A stretch of DNA of 64,000 nucleotides from an uncultured Ruminiclostridium sp. GTDB lineage: Bacteria; Bacillota; Clostridia; Oscillospirales; Ruminococcaceae. The number at the start of each line of letters is the position of its first letter. The first letter of the stretch is position 1. The DNA lies in assembly GCA_947630175.1 (NCBI GenBank), contig CANRGJ010000011.1, forward strand, positions 1 through 64,000. Direction: 5' to 3'. Shown piece after piece: positions 28,515-38,970 of this stretch. The notes beneath the pieces are model-generated. The model was not told the DNA's origin and did not search any database. It saw only the letters and a list, made by a program, of their open reading frames with translations. Both the position numbers and the translations under genes were made by a program.

Positions 28515-29427
28515 ATTAAGCAAATTTTACAGCGAGTCGGGAGTTTTGTCGCTGGATAAGCTGACTCTGGACATTCCCGACGGGAGCATAGTGGGGCTTA
28601 TCGGCACAAATGGCGCAGGAAAATCCACCCTGATGAGGATAACGGCGGGGATATACCGTCAGGACAGCGGCACGGTGCTTATTGACGGAGAGCCTGTTTT
28701 TGAAAACAACAACGCCAAGACCAAGATAGCCTACATCAGCGACGACCCCTACTATCAGGCGGGAATGACTTTGAAAAGAATGGCGATGATATATTCCACG
28801 CTGAAAGATCAGTTCTCAGTCAAGAAATTTTATCAGCTTATAGAAAAGTTCGAGCTTGACCCAAATATGAGAATGTCGGGCTTTTCCAAGGGAATGAGAA
28901 GGCAGAGCGATATTATCGCCGCCCTGTCCTGCAACGCAAAATATCTTCTCTGCGACGAGACCTTTGACGGACTTGACCCCATCACAAGAGAAAAGGTAAA
29001 GCGTATCTTCATTGACGAGATAATGGACAACAACGCAACTATCCTTATGTCGTCACACAATCTCCGCGAGATGGAGGATATATGTGACAGGATAGTGCTG
29101 ATACACAAGGGAAAGCTGGTCATCAGCGCCGACGTGGAGGAAATGCGGGGACAGGTACACAAGTATCAGCTTTTGTTCCACGAAAGCACGGAGGTGCCTC
29201 TCCAGTCGCTGAAGCCATATTCCCTTGAGCAAAGCGGAAGAATGATAACCTTTATCGCCTCGGGCGACCCTGACGACAACAGGCGGCTGGTTTCCTCCAT
29301 AGCTCAGGCGACAAACAATTCCCTTGACTATTTTGAGGCAGTCCCGCTGAATTTAGAGGAAGCGTTCAGCTACAAGCTGAAAAGCAGCGGACTTATCGAC
29401 GACAACGAGGAGGTGAACGTACAATGA
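28498..29427 (+). CDS. ABC transporter ATP-binding protein
   Basis: Walker A 'GLIGTNGAGKSTLMRI', Walker B 'KYLLCDETFDGLDP'; overlaps the GntR gene by 17 bp. Confidence 0.93.
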   Translation: MIQINELSKFYSESGVLSLDKLTLDIPDGSIVGLIGTNGAGKSTLMRITAGIYRQDSGTVLIDGEPVFENNNAKTKIAYISDDPYYQAGMTLKRMAMIYSTLKDQFSVKKFYQLIEKFELDPNMRMSGFSKGMRRQSDIIAALSCNAKYLLCDETFDGLDPITREKVKRIFIDEIMDNNATILMSSHNLREMEDICDRIVLIHKGKLVISADVEEMRGQVHKYQLLFHESTEVPLQSLKPYSLEQSGRMITFIASGDPDDNRRLVSSIAQATNNSLDYFEAVPLNLEEAFSYKLKSSGLIDDNEEVNVQ

Positions 29428-30953
29428 GCGCATATTTGAGAAAAACGTTCAGGACCACATATTTCGCCCTGAGGAACAACCTTACGGCGCTGGGTATGCT
29501 GGCGCTTATCTGCGGCGTTATCCTGCCGCTGTTCTCCGCAAGTGTGATCTCAGGCAAAAACGTTGGGTTTTACGAAACGAACATGATAATGCAGATAATA
29601 TCCTTCTTCTTAGCGCCTGTGTGCGGGCTGACGATACCCAGCGTGCTGTTCTCCTATATCCACAAGCGCAGGGACAGCGATTTCTTCAACTCTATGCCCG
29701 TCAAGCGCAGTCAGTATTTTATAGGCTACACGGTATTTGCCTTTGCCGCTTTCATTCTGGCGTACCTGCTGATGTGCCTGCTGGAATTTTTCGTGTTCCT
29801 GTTAAACGGCGTCAGCTTTAGCGACGCAGGCGTGGCGTTCAGATATTTCCTGCCCTCGCTTGTCAGCTTCTTTATAGTGTTCAGCTCCACTATGCTGGCG
29901 ATAACCTTTACAGGCTCTTCGGTAAGCACGCTTGTGACCCTGCTGCTTCTGAACCTTACCCCTGTGGCGGTAATATACCTGACCATAATGATGGGAACAA
30001 ACCTTTACACCCAGGTTTATTTCAAGTGTTTTGAAAATATCACCCTTATGCTCACCCCTGTTGCAAGCTCATATCTCAGCATTGTCGCCGAGGGAAAGGG
30101 ACTGTTCCTGCTTTTGCAGGCGGGGATAGCCGTGCTGGAGCTTGCGGCGTCGTATCTTATGTTCAGGTTCCGCAGGGGAGAGACCACTATGGCGGTGGCT
30201 TTCCCGAAAACAAGGTATATTTTCCAGTATCTTGTGATGTTCTTATGCTCCTACGTCGCAGTGTACTTTATGGTAAGCAATATGCTGTACTGGATATACA
30301 ATAATCAATATTTCCCCTTCACTGAGATGATAATGACGGGAATAGTCATTCTCGCCTCGTTCATCATAATGAATATGATACTTGAACGGTCCATGAGGGC
30401 GGCGTTCCACAGGATAAGACATCTGTTCATCTTCACAGCGGGCTTTACGGTGCTGGTGTTCGTCATAACACAGACGGTGAACCTGCTGCCCAGATACGTT
30501 GTTCCCGTTCAGACGGACGCGCTCTATATTGAGGTGAACACGCGTACCTTCTCCCCTGTCAAAGATGAAGTAGGCACAACGTATCTGGATCTGACCGAAA
30601 CGCACCAACATTCTTATGCCGTGACTGACAAGGAAAAGGTAAAAGGAATGCTTAACTGGTTCGTAAGCAAAAAGGTCGGACAGGAAGGCGGCTATATCGG
30701 AGAAACGTACATTAAATTCCCCGAAGACTACGATATTAAGACAGACGACGGGTATATAGAATATAACGTTCTGATCACTATGCTGGATATGAAACCCTCG
30801 GGGGAATGGACCAAGGGCATGTTTACGTCGGATACGCTGTACGACACGTATACCGATATGACCACTCTGTACGACGCAGACATGGTGCAAATGCTGGAGG
30901 ACGAATACAAATCGTTTGACATAAAAGACAGTCACCAGACGGTGACCTACTAA
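29424..30953 (+). CDS. ABC transporter permease
   Basis: Multi-TM; overlaps ATPase stop (atga); soluble C-terminal region. Confidence 0.85.
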   Translation: MSAYLRKTFRTTYFALRNNLTALGMLALICGVILPLFSASVISGKNVGFYETNMIMQIISFFLAPVCGLTIPSVLFSYIHKRRDSDFFNSMPVKRSQYFIGYTVFAFAAFILAYLLMCLLEFFVFLLNGVSFSDAGVAFRYFLPSLVSFFIVFSSTMLAITFTGSSVSTLVTLLLLNLTPVAVIYLTIMMGTNLYTQVYFKCFENITLMLTPVASSYLSIVAEGKGLFLLLQAGIAVLELAASYLMFRFRRGETTMAVAFPKTRYIFQYLVMFLCSYVAVYFMVSNMLYWIYNNQYFPFTEMIMTGIVILASFIIMNMILERSMRAAFHRIRHLFIFTAGFTVLVFVITQTVNLLPRYVVPVQTDALYIEVNTRTFSPVKDEVGTTYLDLTETHQHSYAVTDKEKVKGMLNWFVSKKVGQEGGYIGETYIKFPEDYDIKTDDGYIEYNVLITMLDMKPSGEWTKGMFTSDTLYDTYTDMTTLYDADMVQMLEDEYKSFDIKDSHQTVTY

Positions 30954-30962
30954 ACGATAACT

Positions 30963-30998
30963 GCGGCGGGAAAACCAAAATCCCGCCGCTTTTATTTA
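30963..30998 (+). terminator. Rho-independent terminator
   Basis: gcggcgggaaaaccaaaatcccgccgcttttattt. Confidence 0.75.
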
Positions 30999-31023
30999 CA
31001 AACAGGAAAAAATATGGTACAAT
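30995..31023 (+). promoter_or_regulatory. Promoter of the P-type ATPase gene
   Basis: TTTACA, 17 bp, TACAAT. Confidence 0.5.
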
Positions 31024-31061
31024 AAAAACGTTCAAATCGTTGAAGTAAAAAAGAGGCTTTT

Positions 31062-33431
31062 ATGGACAGGGAAACACTGATGAAAAACGGGCTTTCCTCA
31101 GATGAAGTGAAAAGGCTCGTTTCCGAGGGAAAGACCAACGACGGGGGCGACACTCCCACCAAAAGCGTCGGGGAGATAATCAGAAAAAACACCCTCACCT
31201 TTTTTAATCTTATAAACGTGATACTGGGCGTGCTTGTCCTGCTCACAGGGTCGTACAAAAACTGCCTTTTTCTTGGAGTTATCGTCTGCAACACCGTTAT
31301 CGGCATAGTCCAGGAGATAAGGGCGAAAAGGACTATTGACAGGCTTAGCCTTATTTCTGCGCCGAAAGTAACATTGCTCCGTGACGGAAAGGAGATAAGC
31401 GGTCACGCAAAGGATATAGTTTTAGGGGACGTTATGCTGTTGTCCCCGGGGCAGCAGGTATGCTCCGACTGCGTTTTGCTGGGCGGAGAATGTGAGGTGA
31501 ACGAAAGCCTTATAACAGGCGAAAGTGACCCCGTTTTCAAGAAAGAGGGGGAGGAGCTGCTGTCAGGCAGCTTTGTGATAAGCGGTAACGTATACGCTGG
31601 GGTCATTCGTGTGGGGAGCGATAATTTCAGCTCCAAAATGACCGCAGGGGCAAAGTACATCAAGAAAAACAACAGCGTTATGCTCCGTTCTCTTGACAGG
31701 ATAATCAAGGTGATAGCCTTTTGCTTTATCCCTATCGGTATCTGTCTGTTCCTCAACGCCTGGCTGCGCTCGGGACAGGCGTTCGACCGCGCAGTTCTCA
31801 GCACCGTGGCGGCGCTGATAGGAATGATACCCGAGGGGCTTTATCTTCTTGCAAGCGTAGTTATGGCGGTGAGCGTGATACGCCTTGCTTCCCACAGGAC
31901 TTTGGCGCAGGATATGTACTGCTCCGAAACCTTGGCGAGAGTGGACACTCTTTGCCTTGACAAGACGGGGACGATAACCGAGGGGAGAATGAAGGTGGAA
32001 AGCACCCTGCTCCTTGACGAAAATTTCCCGCTTGATAAGGCTATGACCGCATTTGCCGCCTGTATGAACGACCACAATCCCACTATGGACGCAGTAAAAG
32101 CCCACTGGGACGGCGGCGAGGACAAAGCAATAAGCACCTGTCCCTTTTCCTCCGCAAGAAAGTGGAGTGGGGCAAATTTTGAAAAGGGCTGTATCATCTT
32201 CGGTGCACCAGAATTTGTACTGAGGGAGGATTACTCCAAGATAAAGGATACCTGCGAAAAGGCGCAGGACGAGGGCGTGAGAGTTCTCCTTGCCGCCTGG
32301 TCGGAAAATGAGATAAAGGGGCACGACCTGCCAGAAAATATCACCCCCGCCGCGCTTATCTTCATCGGCGACGTTATAAGGGAAGAAGCCCCTGCCACGC
32401 TGAAATATTTTGACGCACAGGGCGTTGACATAAAGATAATTTCGGGGGACAATCCCGTCACCGTTTCAAGGATAGCGGGCAAGGCGGGAGTTAAAAACGC
32501 TGAAAAGGCGGTGGACGCTTCCCTTTTGTCCGATGAAGAAATAAAGGACGCTGTGAACAAATACACCGTTTTCGGCAGAGTTACTCCCGACAAAAAGTTA
32601 GCGCTGGTAAAGGCGCTGAAAGAGCAAGGTCACACCGTGGGAATGACAGGGGACGGCGTGAACGACGTGCTTGCGCTGAAGGAGGCGGACTGCTCCATAG
32701 CTATGCAGACGGGCAGCGACGCCGCAAAGAGCGTTTCCAACCTGGTACTGCTGGACAGTAGCTTTGCCTCAATGCCAAAGATAGTTGCAGAGGGGCGTCG
32801 CTCGGTGAACAATATACAAAGAAGCGGGACCTTGTTCCTCACAAAGACGGTCTATTCCTTCCTGCTGGCGCTTATCTTCATTTTCCTCCCCCTGCCCTAT
32901 CCGTTCCAGCCGATACAGCTGACTCTTATAAGCGTCACAACCATCGGCATACCCAGCTTTTTGCTGGCGCTTGAGCCTAACACGGAGATAATCAAAGGGC
33001 ATTTCATCTGGAACATTATGAAATTTGCGTTCCCTCGGGGCGTTTCTATGGCGTTCTGCGCTATGGCGTCGGTGGTGGTGTCACAGCTTATGGAGCTTTC
33101 CACCGACAAGATGTCCACCCTCACAGTCTACACCGTGGCGGCGGTGGGATTTTTCGTGATACTCAGGATAATCAAGCCTGTAAAGGGCTGGAAGATAGCT
33201 ATGCTGGCGGGGCTTATCGGGATATTCGTTACTGCCGCACTGCTGTTTTCGGGAATATTCTCGTTGGGAACGCTGGAGCTGTTCAATCTCCTTGCGGGGG
33301 CGGGGATATTTGCGGCGGGAGCCGCGCTTATGCTCCTGCTGGAAAAGGCGGCGGAGCCTGTGATACAATTCTTCCTCAGGATAAAGCAAAGGCTTTTCCC
33401 AAAAGCCGAAAAGGAGCAAAGCAATGGCTGA
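31062..33431 (+). CDS. Cation-translocating P-type ATPase
   Basis: '[14 protein letters not shown]', '[29 protein letters not shown]', TGES loop 'LITGESDPV'. Confidence 0.93.
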   Translation: MDRETLMKNGLSSDEVKRLVSEGKTNDGGDTPTKSVGEIIRKNTLTFFNLINVILGVLVLLTGSYKNCLFLGVIVCNTVIGIVQEIRAKRTIDRLSLISAPKVTLLRDGKEISGHAKDIVLGDVMLLSPGQQVCSDCVLLGGECEVNESLITGESDPVFKKEGEELLSGSFVISGNVYAGVIRVGSDNFSSKMTAGAKYIKKNNSVMLRSLDRIIKVIAFCFIPIGICLFLNAWLRSGQAFDRAVLSTVAALIGMIPEGLYLLASVVMAVSVIRLASHRTLAQDMYCSETLARVDTLCLDKTGTITEGRMKVESTLLLDENFPLDKAMTAFAACMNDHNPTMDAVKAHWDGGEDKAISTCPFSSARKWSGANFEKGCIIFGAPEFVLREDYSKIKDTCEKAQDEGVRVLLAAWSENEIKGHDLPENITPAALIFIGDVIREEAPATLKYFDAQGVDIKIISGDNPVTVSRIAGKAGVKNAEKAVDASLLSDEEIKDAVNKYTVFGRVTPDKKLALVKALKEQGHTVGMTGDGVNDVLALKEADCSIAMQTGSDAAKSVSNLVLLDSSFASMPKIVAEGRRSVNNIQRSGTLFLTKTVYSFLLALIFIFLPLPYPFQPIQLTLISVTTIGIPSFLLALEPNTEIIKGHFIWNIMKFAFPRGVSMAFCAMASVVVSQLMELSTDKMSTLTVYTVAAVGFFVILRIIKPVKGWKIAMLAGLIGIFVTAALLFSGIFSLGTLELFNLLAGAGIFAAGAALMLLLEKAAEPVIQFFLRIKQRLFPKAEKEQSNG

Positions 33432-33876
33432 GAAAAAACAGGTCTTTATATTTTCGGACGGCGCCTGCTCGGGAAATCCGGGGCCCGGCGGCTACGGGGT
33501 CATTCTCCGCTGTGAGGGGAAGGAAAAGGAATTGTCAGGCGGGGAAGCCGCCACTACCAACAACCGAATGGAGCTTACAGGGGTAATAGCGGGCTTGTCC
33601 GCGCTGAAATATCCCTGCAGGGTCACCGTGCAGACGGATTCAAAGTACGTCGTTGACGGGATAGAAAAGGGCTGGGCGAAAAGCTGGCGGAAAAACGGCT
33701 GGATAAAGAGCGACAAAAAGCCCGCTTTGAACAGCGATTTGTGGGAGAAGCTGCTGGAGCTACTGGAAAGGCACGAGGTGAGCTTTGTGTGGATAAAGGG
33801 TCATGCAGGTCACGCCGAGAACGAGCGATGCGACAGGCTGGCGGTGGCGCAAAGGGACAAATTTGCGGGGAAATAG
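33424..33876 (+). CDS. rnhA: Ribonuclease HI
   Basis: '[19 protein letters not shown]', '[13 protein letters not shown]', '[24 protein letters not shown]', '[18 protein letters not shown]'. Confidence 0.96.
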   Translation: MAEKKQVFIFSDGACSGNPGPGGYGVILRCEGKEKELSGGEAATTNNRMELTGVIAGLSALKYPCRVTVQTDSKYVVDGIEKGWAKSWRKNGWIKSDKKPALNSDLWEKLLELLERHEVSFVWIKGHAGHAENERCDRLAVAQRDKFAGK

Positions 33877-34186
33877 GACTTTTTGGGGCATAATAGCGGT
33901 GAGTTGGCTCGCCGCTTTTTTGTTTTTTGGAGGGGAGAGGTGTGGGGGTGGGAGGGTGGGCGAAGCCGTGAGGCTGAAGGGCAGGCACAAGAGGAAAAAA
34001 TGGTGTTGGGCGGCGGGAAAAAGCAGAACTGTTCAGCCGTGACCGTGAAAGAAAAAACGCAGAAAAAATTTTTTTCAAAAAAATTGACCTTTCCACCTTC
34101 TTTTTCGTTTTTATATATGAGGGGGTAAATTTGACAATGTCGAAAAAACAAGAAAGAAGGCGAAATAATTTTATTTCTGTAAAATA

Positions 34187-34215
34187 TTGACGTAGCTTTT
34201 ACCTTGGTGTATAAT
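34187..34215 (+). promoter_or_regulatory. Promoter of the DHHW/FkbH/ACP cassette
   Basis: TTGACG (34187-34192), 17 bp, TATAAT (34210-34215). Confidence 0.75.
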
Positions 34216-34282
34216 ATAGAAATATAGAAGTATATAGGTATGTGAAAGCATATACCTGTTATGATCATAAAAGGAGCAGATA

Positions 34283-35725
34283 ATGAGCGAACATCAGAAA
34301 TCAGATGATAAAAATAAAAAGCAGACCGACAAGCAGGAAAACAAGAACGAAAAAAAGTCTTCCTTCTGGGTCAAGGCGAATATCACCGCCACCTTGTCCC
34401 TGTTTGCGGGGATAACCTTGTCACTGCTGATATTCCCGCGCCCCACCGAATCGCATACAGAGCGCAGAGATCTGGCAAAATTCCCGCAGTTTTCCGTTGC
34501 GGATTATTTCAGCGGCGATTTTGCCGACGGAGTAACCGAATGGTTTGACGACACGGTGCCCTGGCGCGACGGATTTAAGAACATTTCCTCGCATATCGTG
34601 AAGTATATGGGCGTATCATTGGGAGGGGCAACCGTCTACGGTCCTATCCAGGAGATAAAGCCCACCTCAACTCAGCCGCCTGAGCCCACTCAGCCCACCG
34701 ACACAAATCAACCTACGCCTCCCGATAACAGCGACAGTCCCTCAACTCAGCCTATTGAAGAAAACACCTCCGCCACCGTTACCACCGAACCAGAATTTCA
34801 CGTCGGCGCAGGTGAAATGTCGGAGAGCAACGGTCTTGTTGTGTACCAGAATACCGATACGGGGCATTACTGGTGCGTACAGCTTTACAGCGGCGGTTAC
34901 AGTCAGGACACTTTTATCGAGTATATCAACACTATCGCCGATCAGATAGGCGACTCAGCGCAGGTATACGTTATGGTAGCGCCTGAATCCAGCGAATACT
35001 ATACTCCCGACCAGTATCTTGACTACACCGTTTCCCAGAAAAAGGTAGTGGACTATATCAACAACGGTTTAAGCGACAAGGTCATCGGCGTTGACTGCGT
35101 TGAACCGCTGAGGCAACACGCCGCCGAAGATATTTTCTGCCGCACCGACCACCACTGGAAGCCGCTGGGCGCATACTATGCGGCAAAGGCGTTTGCCGAC
35201 GCTGCGGGTATAACTATACTTGAGGACCTTTCCCTGTATGAACTAAGAACTATACCAAAATTTATCGGCACGTGGTATGGCAGCACTCAGGACCCAAACC
35301 TGTACAACGACTACGATACCTTTGACTACTATATTCCACCTAATGATTTTGACACGTACTATTATGACACAGCTTATCAGAACGAGTTTAAAGCTCCCTT
35401 CTTCCTGCAATATGACTGTGAGGAAAATCCCGACAGCGCATACTCCACCTTTATGGGAGCGGATAACAAGATAGTGCGTGTGGACACCGATGTTAAAAAC
35501 GGGAAAAAACTGCTCGTGTTCAAGGACAGCTATGGCAACGCTGAGATACCGTTCTATATGAACAGCTATGAGCAGATATACGTCTGTGACATAAGATTTT
35601 TTGACCTTAACGCAATTGACTTCATCAAAGAACAGGGTATAGACGACGTGCTGTTCACCATGTGCATTACCTCCGCAACGGGAGATAACGCTTTCAAAAT
35701 GGAAAAGCTCTTCACCAACCCTTGA
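34283..35725 (+). CDS. DHHW family (AlgJ/AlgX-like SGNH) membrane-anchored protein
   Basis: N-terminal TM; 'RTDHHWKPLGAYYAAKAFADAAG' motif; 'LLVFKDSYGNAEIPFYMNSYEQIYVCDIRFFDLN'; T/P-rich linker. Confidence 0.85.
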   Translation: MSEHQKSDDKNKKQTDKQENKNEKKSSFWVKANITATLSLFAGITLSLLIFPRPTESHTERRDLAKFPQFSVADYFSGDFADGVTEWFDDTVPWRDGFKNISSHIVKYMGVSLGGATVYGPIQEIKPTSTQPPEPTQPTDTNQPTPPDNSDSPSTQPIEENTSATVTTEPEFHVGAGEMSESNGLVVYQNTDTGHYWCVQLYSGGYSQDTFIEYINTIADQIGDSAQVYVMVAPESSEYYTPDQYLDYTVSQKKVVDYINNGLSDKVIGVDCVEPLRQHAAEDIFCRTDHHWKPLGAYYAAKAFADAAGITILEDLSLYELRTIPKFIGTWYGSTQDPNLYNDYDTFDYYIPPNDFDTYYYDTAYQNEFKAPFFLQYDCEENPDSAYSTFMGADNKIVRVDTDVKNGKKLLVFKDSYGNAEIPFYMNSYEQIYVCDIRFFDLNAIDFIKEQGIDDVLFTMCITSATGDNAFKMEKLFTNP

Positions 35726-35742
35726 AAGGAATCAGAATAACA

Positions 35743-36897
35743 ATGAATATCAAAAGAATTACGGCGCTGGGGCTTTGCCTTGCTATGCTCCTCTGCGCCT
35801 GCAACGGCAATAATGCCGACGACAATACCACAACAACTCCCACACCCCAAAGCCAGCAGCAGGGCAGTGAAAGTGAAAGCCAGAGTGAAACCACAACTCC
35901 CACTTCCGAAGAATCGGAAAATACTTCCTCCGATACTTCTTCTTCGGAGGAGGAATCCGTTCCCCCTGTCACCGAGCCTGCGGGAAACGTTCCCGACGAC
36001 TACCGTGAATACGGCGAAAACGGCATACTCGTAGTAGGAAGAAACGGGCATTACGTAGGGCTCAGCGGCTGCTGGGGAACGCTGGAGCTTTGCGACAGCT
36101 ACACCGCTTCCCTCAACAAAGCGGCAGAGCTGCTCCCCGACGTTAATATATACGATATGATAGCTCCCACCGCCGTGGAATTTTATCTTCCCGACGACGT
36201 AACGGGCTTTACAGGCAGTCAGAAGGAAAAGATAGACCACGTTAAAAGCGGGCTGAAAAACGTAACTGAGATAGACGCTTACGGCGTTCTTGAACAACAT
36301 CAGGACGAATACATCTATTCCCGCACCGACCACCACTGGCAGCCTTTGGGCGCATACTACGCCGCAAAGGAATTTGCTCAGCAGTCGGGAACCGGCGACC
36401 TGTTCCCCGCCTTGTCGAAATATGAAGCAGTGACTAAAGATGGGTATGTGGGCTCATACTATAACTACTCAAAATGCGAATGTCTGAAAAACGACCCCGA
36501 GCCTTTCACCCTGTACATTTCCCCCAATGCGGACGCTCTTACCACAACATATTATGACACCTCTTTCCAGAACGGCGAGCAGGGACATCTGTTCCCCTAT
36601 CCTGACGCCAGCGGATATTATCTTTCATTCCTGGGAACGGACATCTGCATAGCAGAGATAGATACCGACTGCAAGAACGGCAGAACTCTCGTCATCTGCA
36701 AGGAAAGCTACGGAAACGCCCTTGTTCCTTTCCTGACAAGCTGCTATGAAAAGATATACGTTACGGATATGAGATATTTTGATATTAACCTTGTGGACTT
36801 CTGCAAGGAGGTTGGAGCGACCGACCTGCTGTTTGCCTGCTGTACCTTTACTCCCGCAGGCGGAAACGGCTCCTATCTTGAAGATATAATAAAATAA
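35743..36897 (+). CDS. DHHW family lipoprotein, paralog of upstream gene
   Basis: Lipobox 'LCLAMLLCACNG'; 'SRTDHHWQPLGAYYAAKEFAQQSG'; 'LVICKESYGNALVPFLTSCYEKIYVTDMRYFDINL'. Confidence 0.85.
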   Translation: MNIKRITALGLCLAMLLCACNGNNADDNTTTTPTPQSQQQGSESESQSETTTPTSEESENTSSDTSSSEEESVPPVTEPAGNVPDDYREYGENGILVVGRNGHYVGLSGCWGTLELCDSYTASLNKAAELLPDVNIYDMIAPTAVEFYLPDDVTGFTGSQKEKIDHVKSGLKNVTEIDAYGVLEQHQDEYIYSRTDHHWQPLGAYYAAKEFAQQSGTGDLFPALSKYEAVTKDGYVGSYYNYSKCECLKNDPEPFTLYISPNADALTTTYYDTSFQNGEQGHLFPYPDASGYYLSFLGTDICIAEIDTDCKNGRTLVICKESYGNALVPFLTSCYEKIYVTDMRYFDINLVDFCKEVGATDLLFACCTFTPAGGNGSYLEDIIK

Positions 36898-36910
36898 CTG
36901 TGAGGAAAAA

Positions 36911-38674
36911 ATGGCGAATTTTTACCCCTTTGACAGTGCGGAGCTTACCAAAAAGCGAAAATCCATAAAGCGCGCCCTGCTCTCAGACGGCAGTAAGCGG
37001 ATAGAAAAGAAGATCGCGGTGCTTGGCGGCTCCACCACCAACGGAATCGTGGATATGCTGGAGCTTTTCCTGCTTTATTACGGGATAAAGGCGGAGTTTT
37101 ACCAGTGCGAATACGCCCAATACTGGCAGGACGCAATGTTCGGCGCTGAGCTGCGTGAGTTTCAGCCTGATTTTGTGTTTATCCATACCACTTCAAGAAA
37201 TATCTCCGCTTTCCCCGAAATGTCAATGAGCAGGGAGGAAGTAGACAGTCTTCTGAAAAATCAGCTTGAGCATTTCACCGTGATGTGGGATAAGCTGAGG
37301 GAGGACCTTTCCTGTCCCGTTATACAAAACAATATGGAAATGCCGTACTGGAGACTGCTTGGCAACAAGGACTGCGCCGACTTTCACGGCAGGGTGAATT
37401 TTGTGACAAGGCTGAACGGCGGTTTTTACGATTACGCCGCAGAACACAGTGATTTTTACATTCACGATATAAACTATCTCAGCGCATCGCTGGGACTGGA
37501 AAAGTTTTCCGACCCGCTGTACTGGAATATGTACAAGTATGCGGTGGCTGTGCCGTTTTTCCCTGATTTTGCCTTTAGTCTGGCGAAAATTTTCGCTTCT
37601 CTACTTGGAAAAAACAAAAAAGTCCTCGCCCTTGACCTGGACAACACCCTTTGGGGCGGCGTTGTGGGGGACGACGGAGTGGAAAATCTTGCTTTGGGGC
37701 AGGAAGTACCATTGGGGCAGGCGTACTGCGAGTTTCAGTCCTATATCAAGGCGCAAAAACAGCTTGGGGTACTTTTGACGGTATGCTCAAAAAACGACCG
37801 TGAAAACGCAATTGCGGGACTTGAACACCCTGACGGCGTTCTTCGCCCCGACGATTTCACCGTGATAAAGGCTAACTGGGACCCTAAAAGCCTGAACATT
37901 CAGCAGACCGCAAAGGAGCTTGACCTGCTCCCCGAAAGCATAGTGTTCGTGGACGATAATCCCGCCGAGCGCGCAATTGTTGGCGATATGGGGATAGAGA
38001 CCCCGCCTATGGACAGAATTGAAAATTACATCAAGACCCTTGACAAGGGCGGATATTTTGAAGTGACGAACTTCTCCGCCGACGACCTGCGCAGAGTTGA
38101 GATGTACAAGCAAAACGCCGAGAGGGCGGCGGCGCAGTCCTCCTTCAAGGATTACGGGGAATATCTGGATTTTCTTGAGATGAAAGCGGTCATTGAGGAC
38201 TTTTCGCCTATCAATCTGGCGAGAGTTACTCAGCTCACCAACAAGAGCAACCAGTTTAATCTCACCACCAAACGCTATTCCCCCGCCGAAATGGAAAAGG
38301 TGTACAAAAGCGAAAATTATATCCGCCTTTGCGGACGGCTTACGGACAAATACGGCGATAACGGCATTGTGAGCGTGATCATCGGTGAAAAGCAGGGAGA
38401 TGTTCTTGATATTCAGCTTTGGCTGATGAGCTGCCGCGTGCTGAAAAGAGAGATGGAATTTGCTATGCTGGACGTGCTTGCTCAAAAGGCAAGGGAGCAG
38501 GGCATAACGAAGCTGGTGGGACATTATTACCCCACTCCGAAAAATTCTATGGTAAAGGACTTGTATATGGACTTCGGTTTCACAAAGACGGAGGAGGACG
38601 GCGAGGGAAATACCCGCTGGGAGCTGTCAATTGATCCTTACGAAAACCGGACTTCACATATTGAAATAAACTGA
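36911..38674 (+). CDS. HAD-IIIC family (FkbH-like) phosphatase/acyl-loading protein
   Basis: HAD motif 'KKVLALDLDNTLWGGVVGDDG', 'VDDNPAERAIV', C-terminal GNAT-like region 'LTNKSNQFNLTTKRYSPAEM'. Confidence 0.92.
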   Translation: MANFYPFDSAELTKKRKSIKRALLSDGSKRIEKKIAVLGGSTTNGIVDMLELFLLYYGIKAEFYQCEYAQYWQDAMFGAELREFQPDFVFIHTTSRNISAFPEMSMSREEVDSLLKNQLEHFTVMWDKLREDLSCPVIQNNMEMPYWRLLGNKDCADFHGRVNFVTRLNGGFYDYAAEHSDFYIHDINYLSASLGLEKFSDPLYWNMYKYAVAVPFFPDFAFSLAKIFASLLGKNKKVLALDLDNTLWGGVVGDDGVENLALGQEVPLGQAYCEFQSYIKAQKQLGVLLTVCSKNDRENAIAGLEHPDGVLRPDDFTVIKANWDPKSLNIQQTAKELDLLPESIVFVDDNPAERAIVGDMGIETPPMDRIENYIKTLDKGGYFEVTNFSADDLRRVEMYKQNAERAAAQSSFKDYGEYLDFLEMKAVIEDFSPINLARVTQLTNKSNQFNLTTKRYSPAEMEKVYKSENYIRLCGRLTDKYGDNGIVSVIIGEKQGDVLDIQLWLMSCRVLKREMEFAMLDVLAQKAREQGITKLVGHYYPTPKNSMVKDLYMDFGFTKTEEDGEGNTRWELSIDPYENRTSHIEIN

Positions 38675-38689
38675 AAGGGAGCTTGAGCT

Positions 38690-38923
38690 ATGGACGAGAT
38701 ATACGAAAGACTGAACAGCGTGTTTAGAGATGTTTTTGACGACGACAGCATTACCGTGAACGAGGACACCACCGCCGACGATATCGAGGACTGGGACAGC
38801 CTGAACCACATCACGCTGATAGACGCTGTGGAAAGCGAATTCGGCGTGCGCTTCACTATGGGTGAGGTAAGCGGTATGAAAAACGTGGGGGAAATGGCGA
38901 ATATAATTAAGGAACGTATGTAA
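38690..38923 (+). CDS. Acyl carrier protein
   Basis: 77 aa; 'TTADDIEDWDSLNHITLIDAVESEFGVRF' with phosphopantetheine Ser in DSL. Confidence 0.92.
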   Translation: MDEIYERLNSVFRDVFDDDSITVNEDTTADDIEDWDSLNHITLIDAVESEFGVRFTMGEVSGMKNVGEMANIIKERM

Positions 38924-38935
38924 AAGGGCAGAATA

Positions 38936-38966
38936 AAACGCCGTGATAAATTTCACGGCGTTTTTT
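38936..38966. terminator. Bidirectional terminator between ACP and rmuC
   Basis: aaaacgccgtgataaatttcacggcgttttttg. Confidence 0.85.
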
Positions 38967-38970
38967 GTTT

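Noticed and set aside
33900-34020. Possible degraded modular element (gggcgaagccgtgaggctgaagggcaggcac)
   Set aside because: Only a short GGCGAAGCC match and no consistent hairpin series; the nearby hairpin looks like the rnhA terminator.
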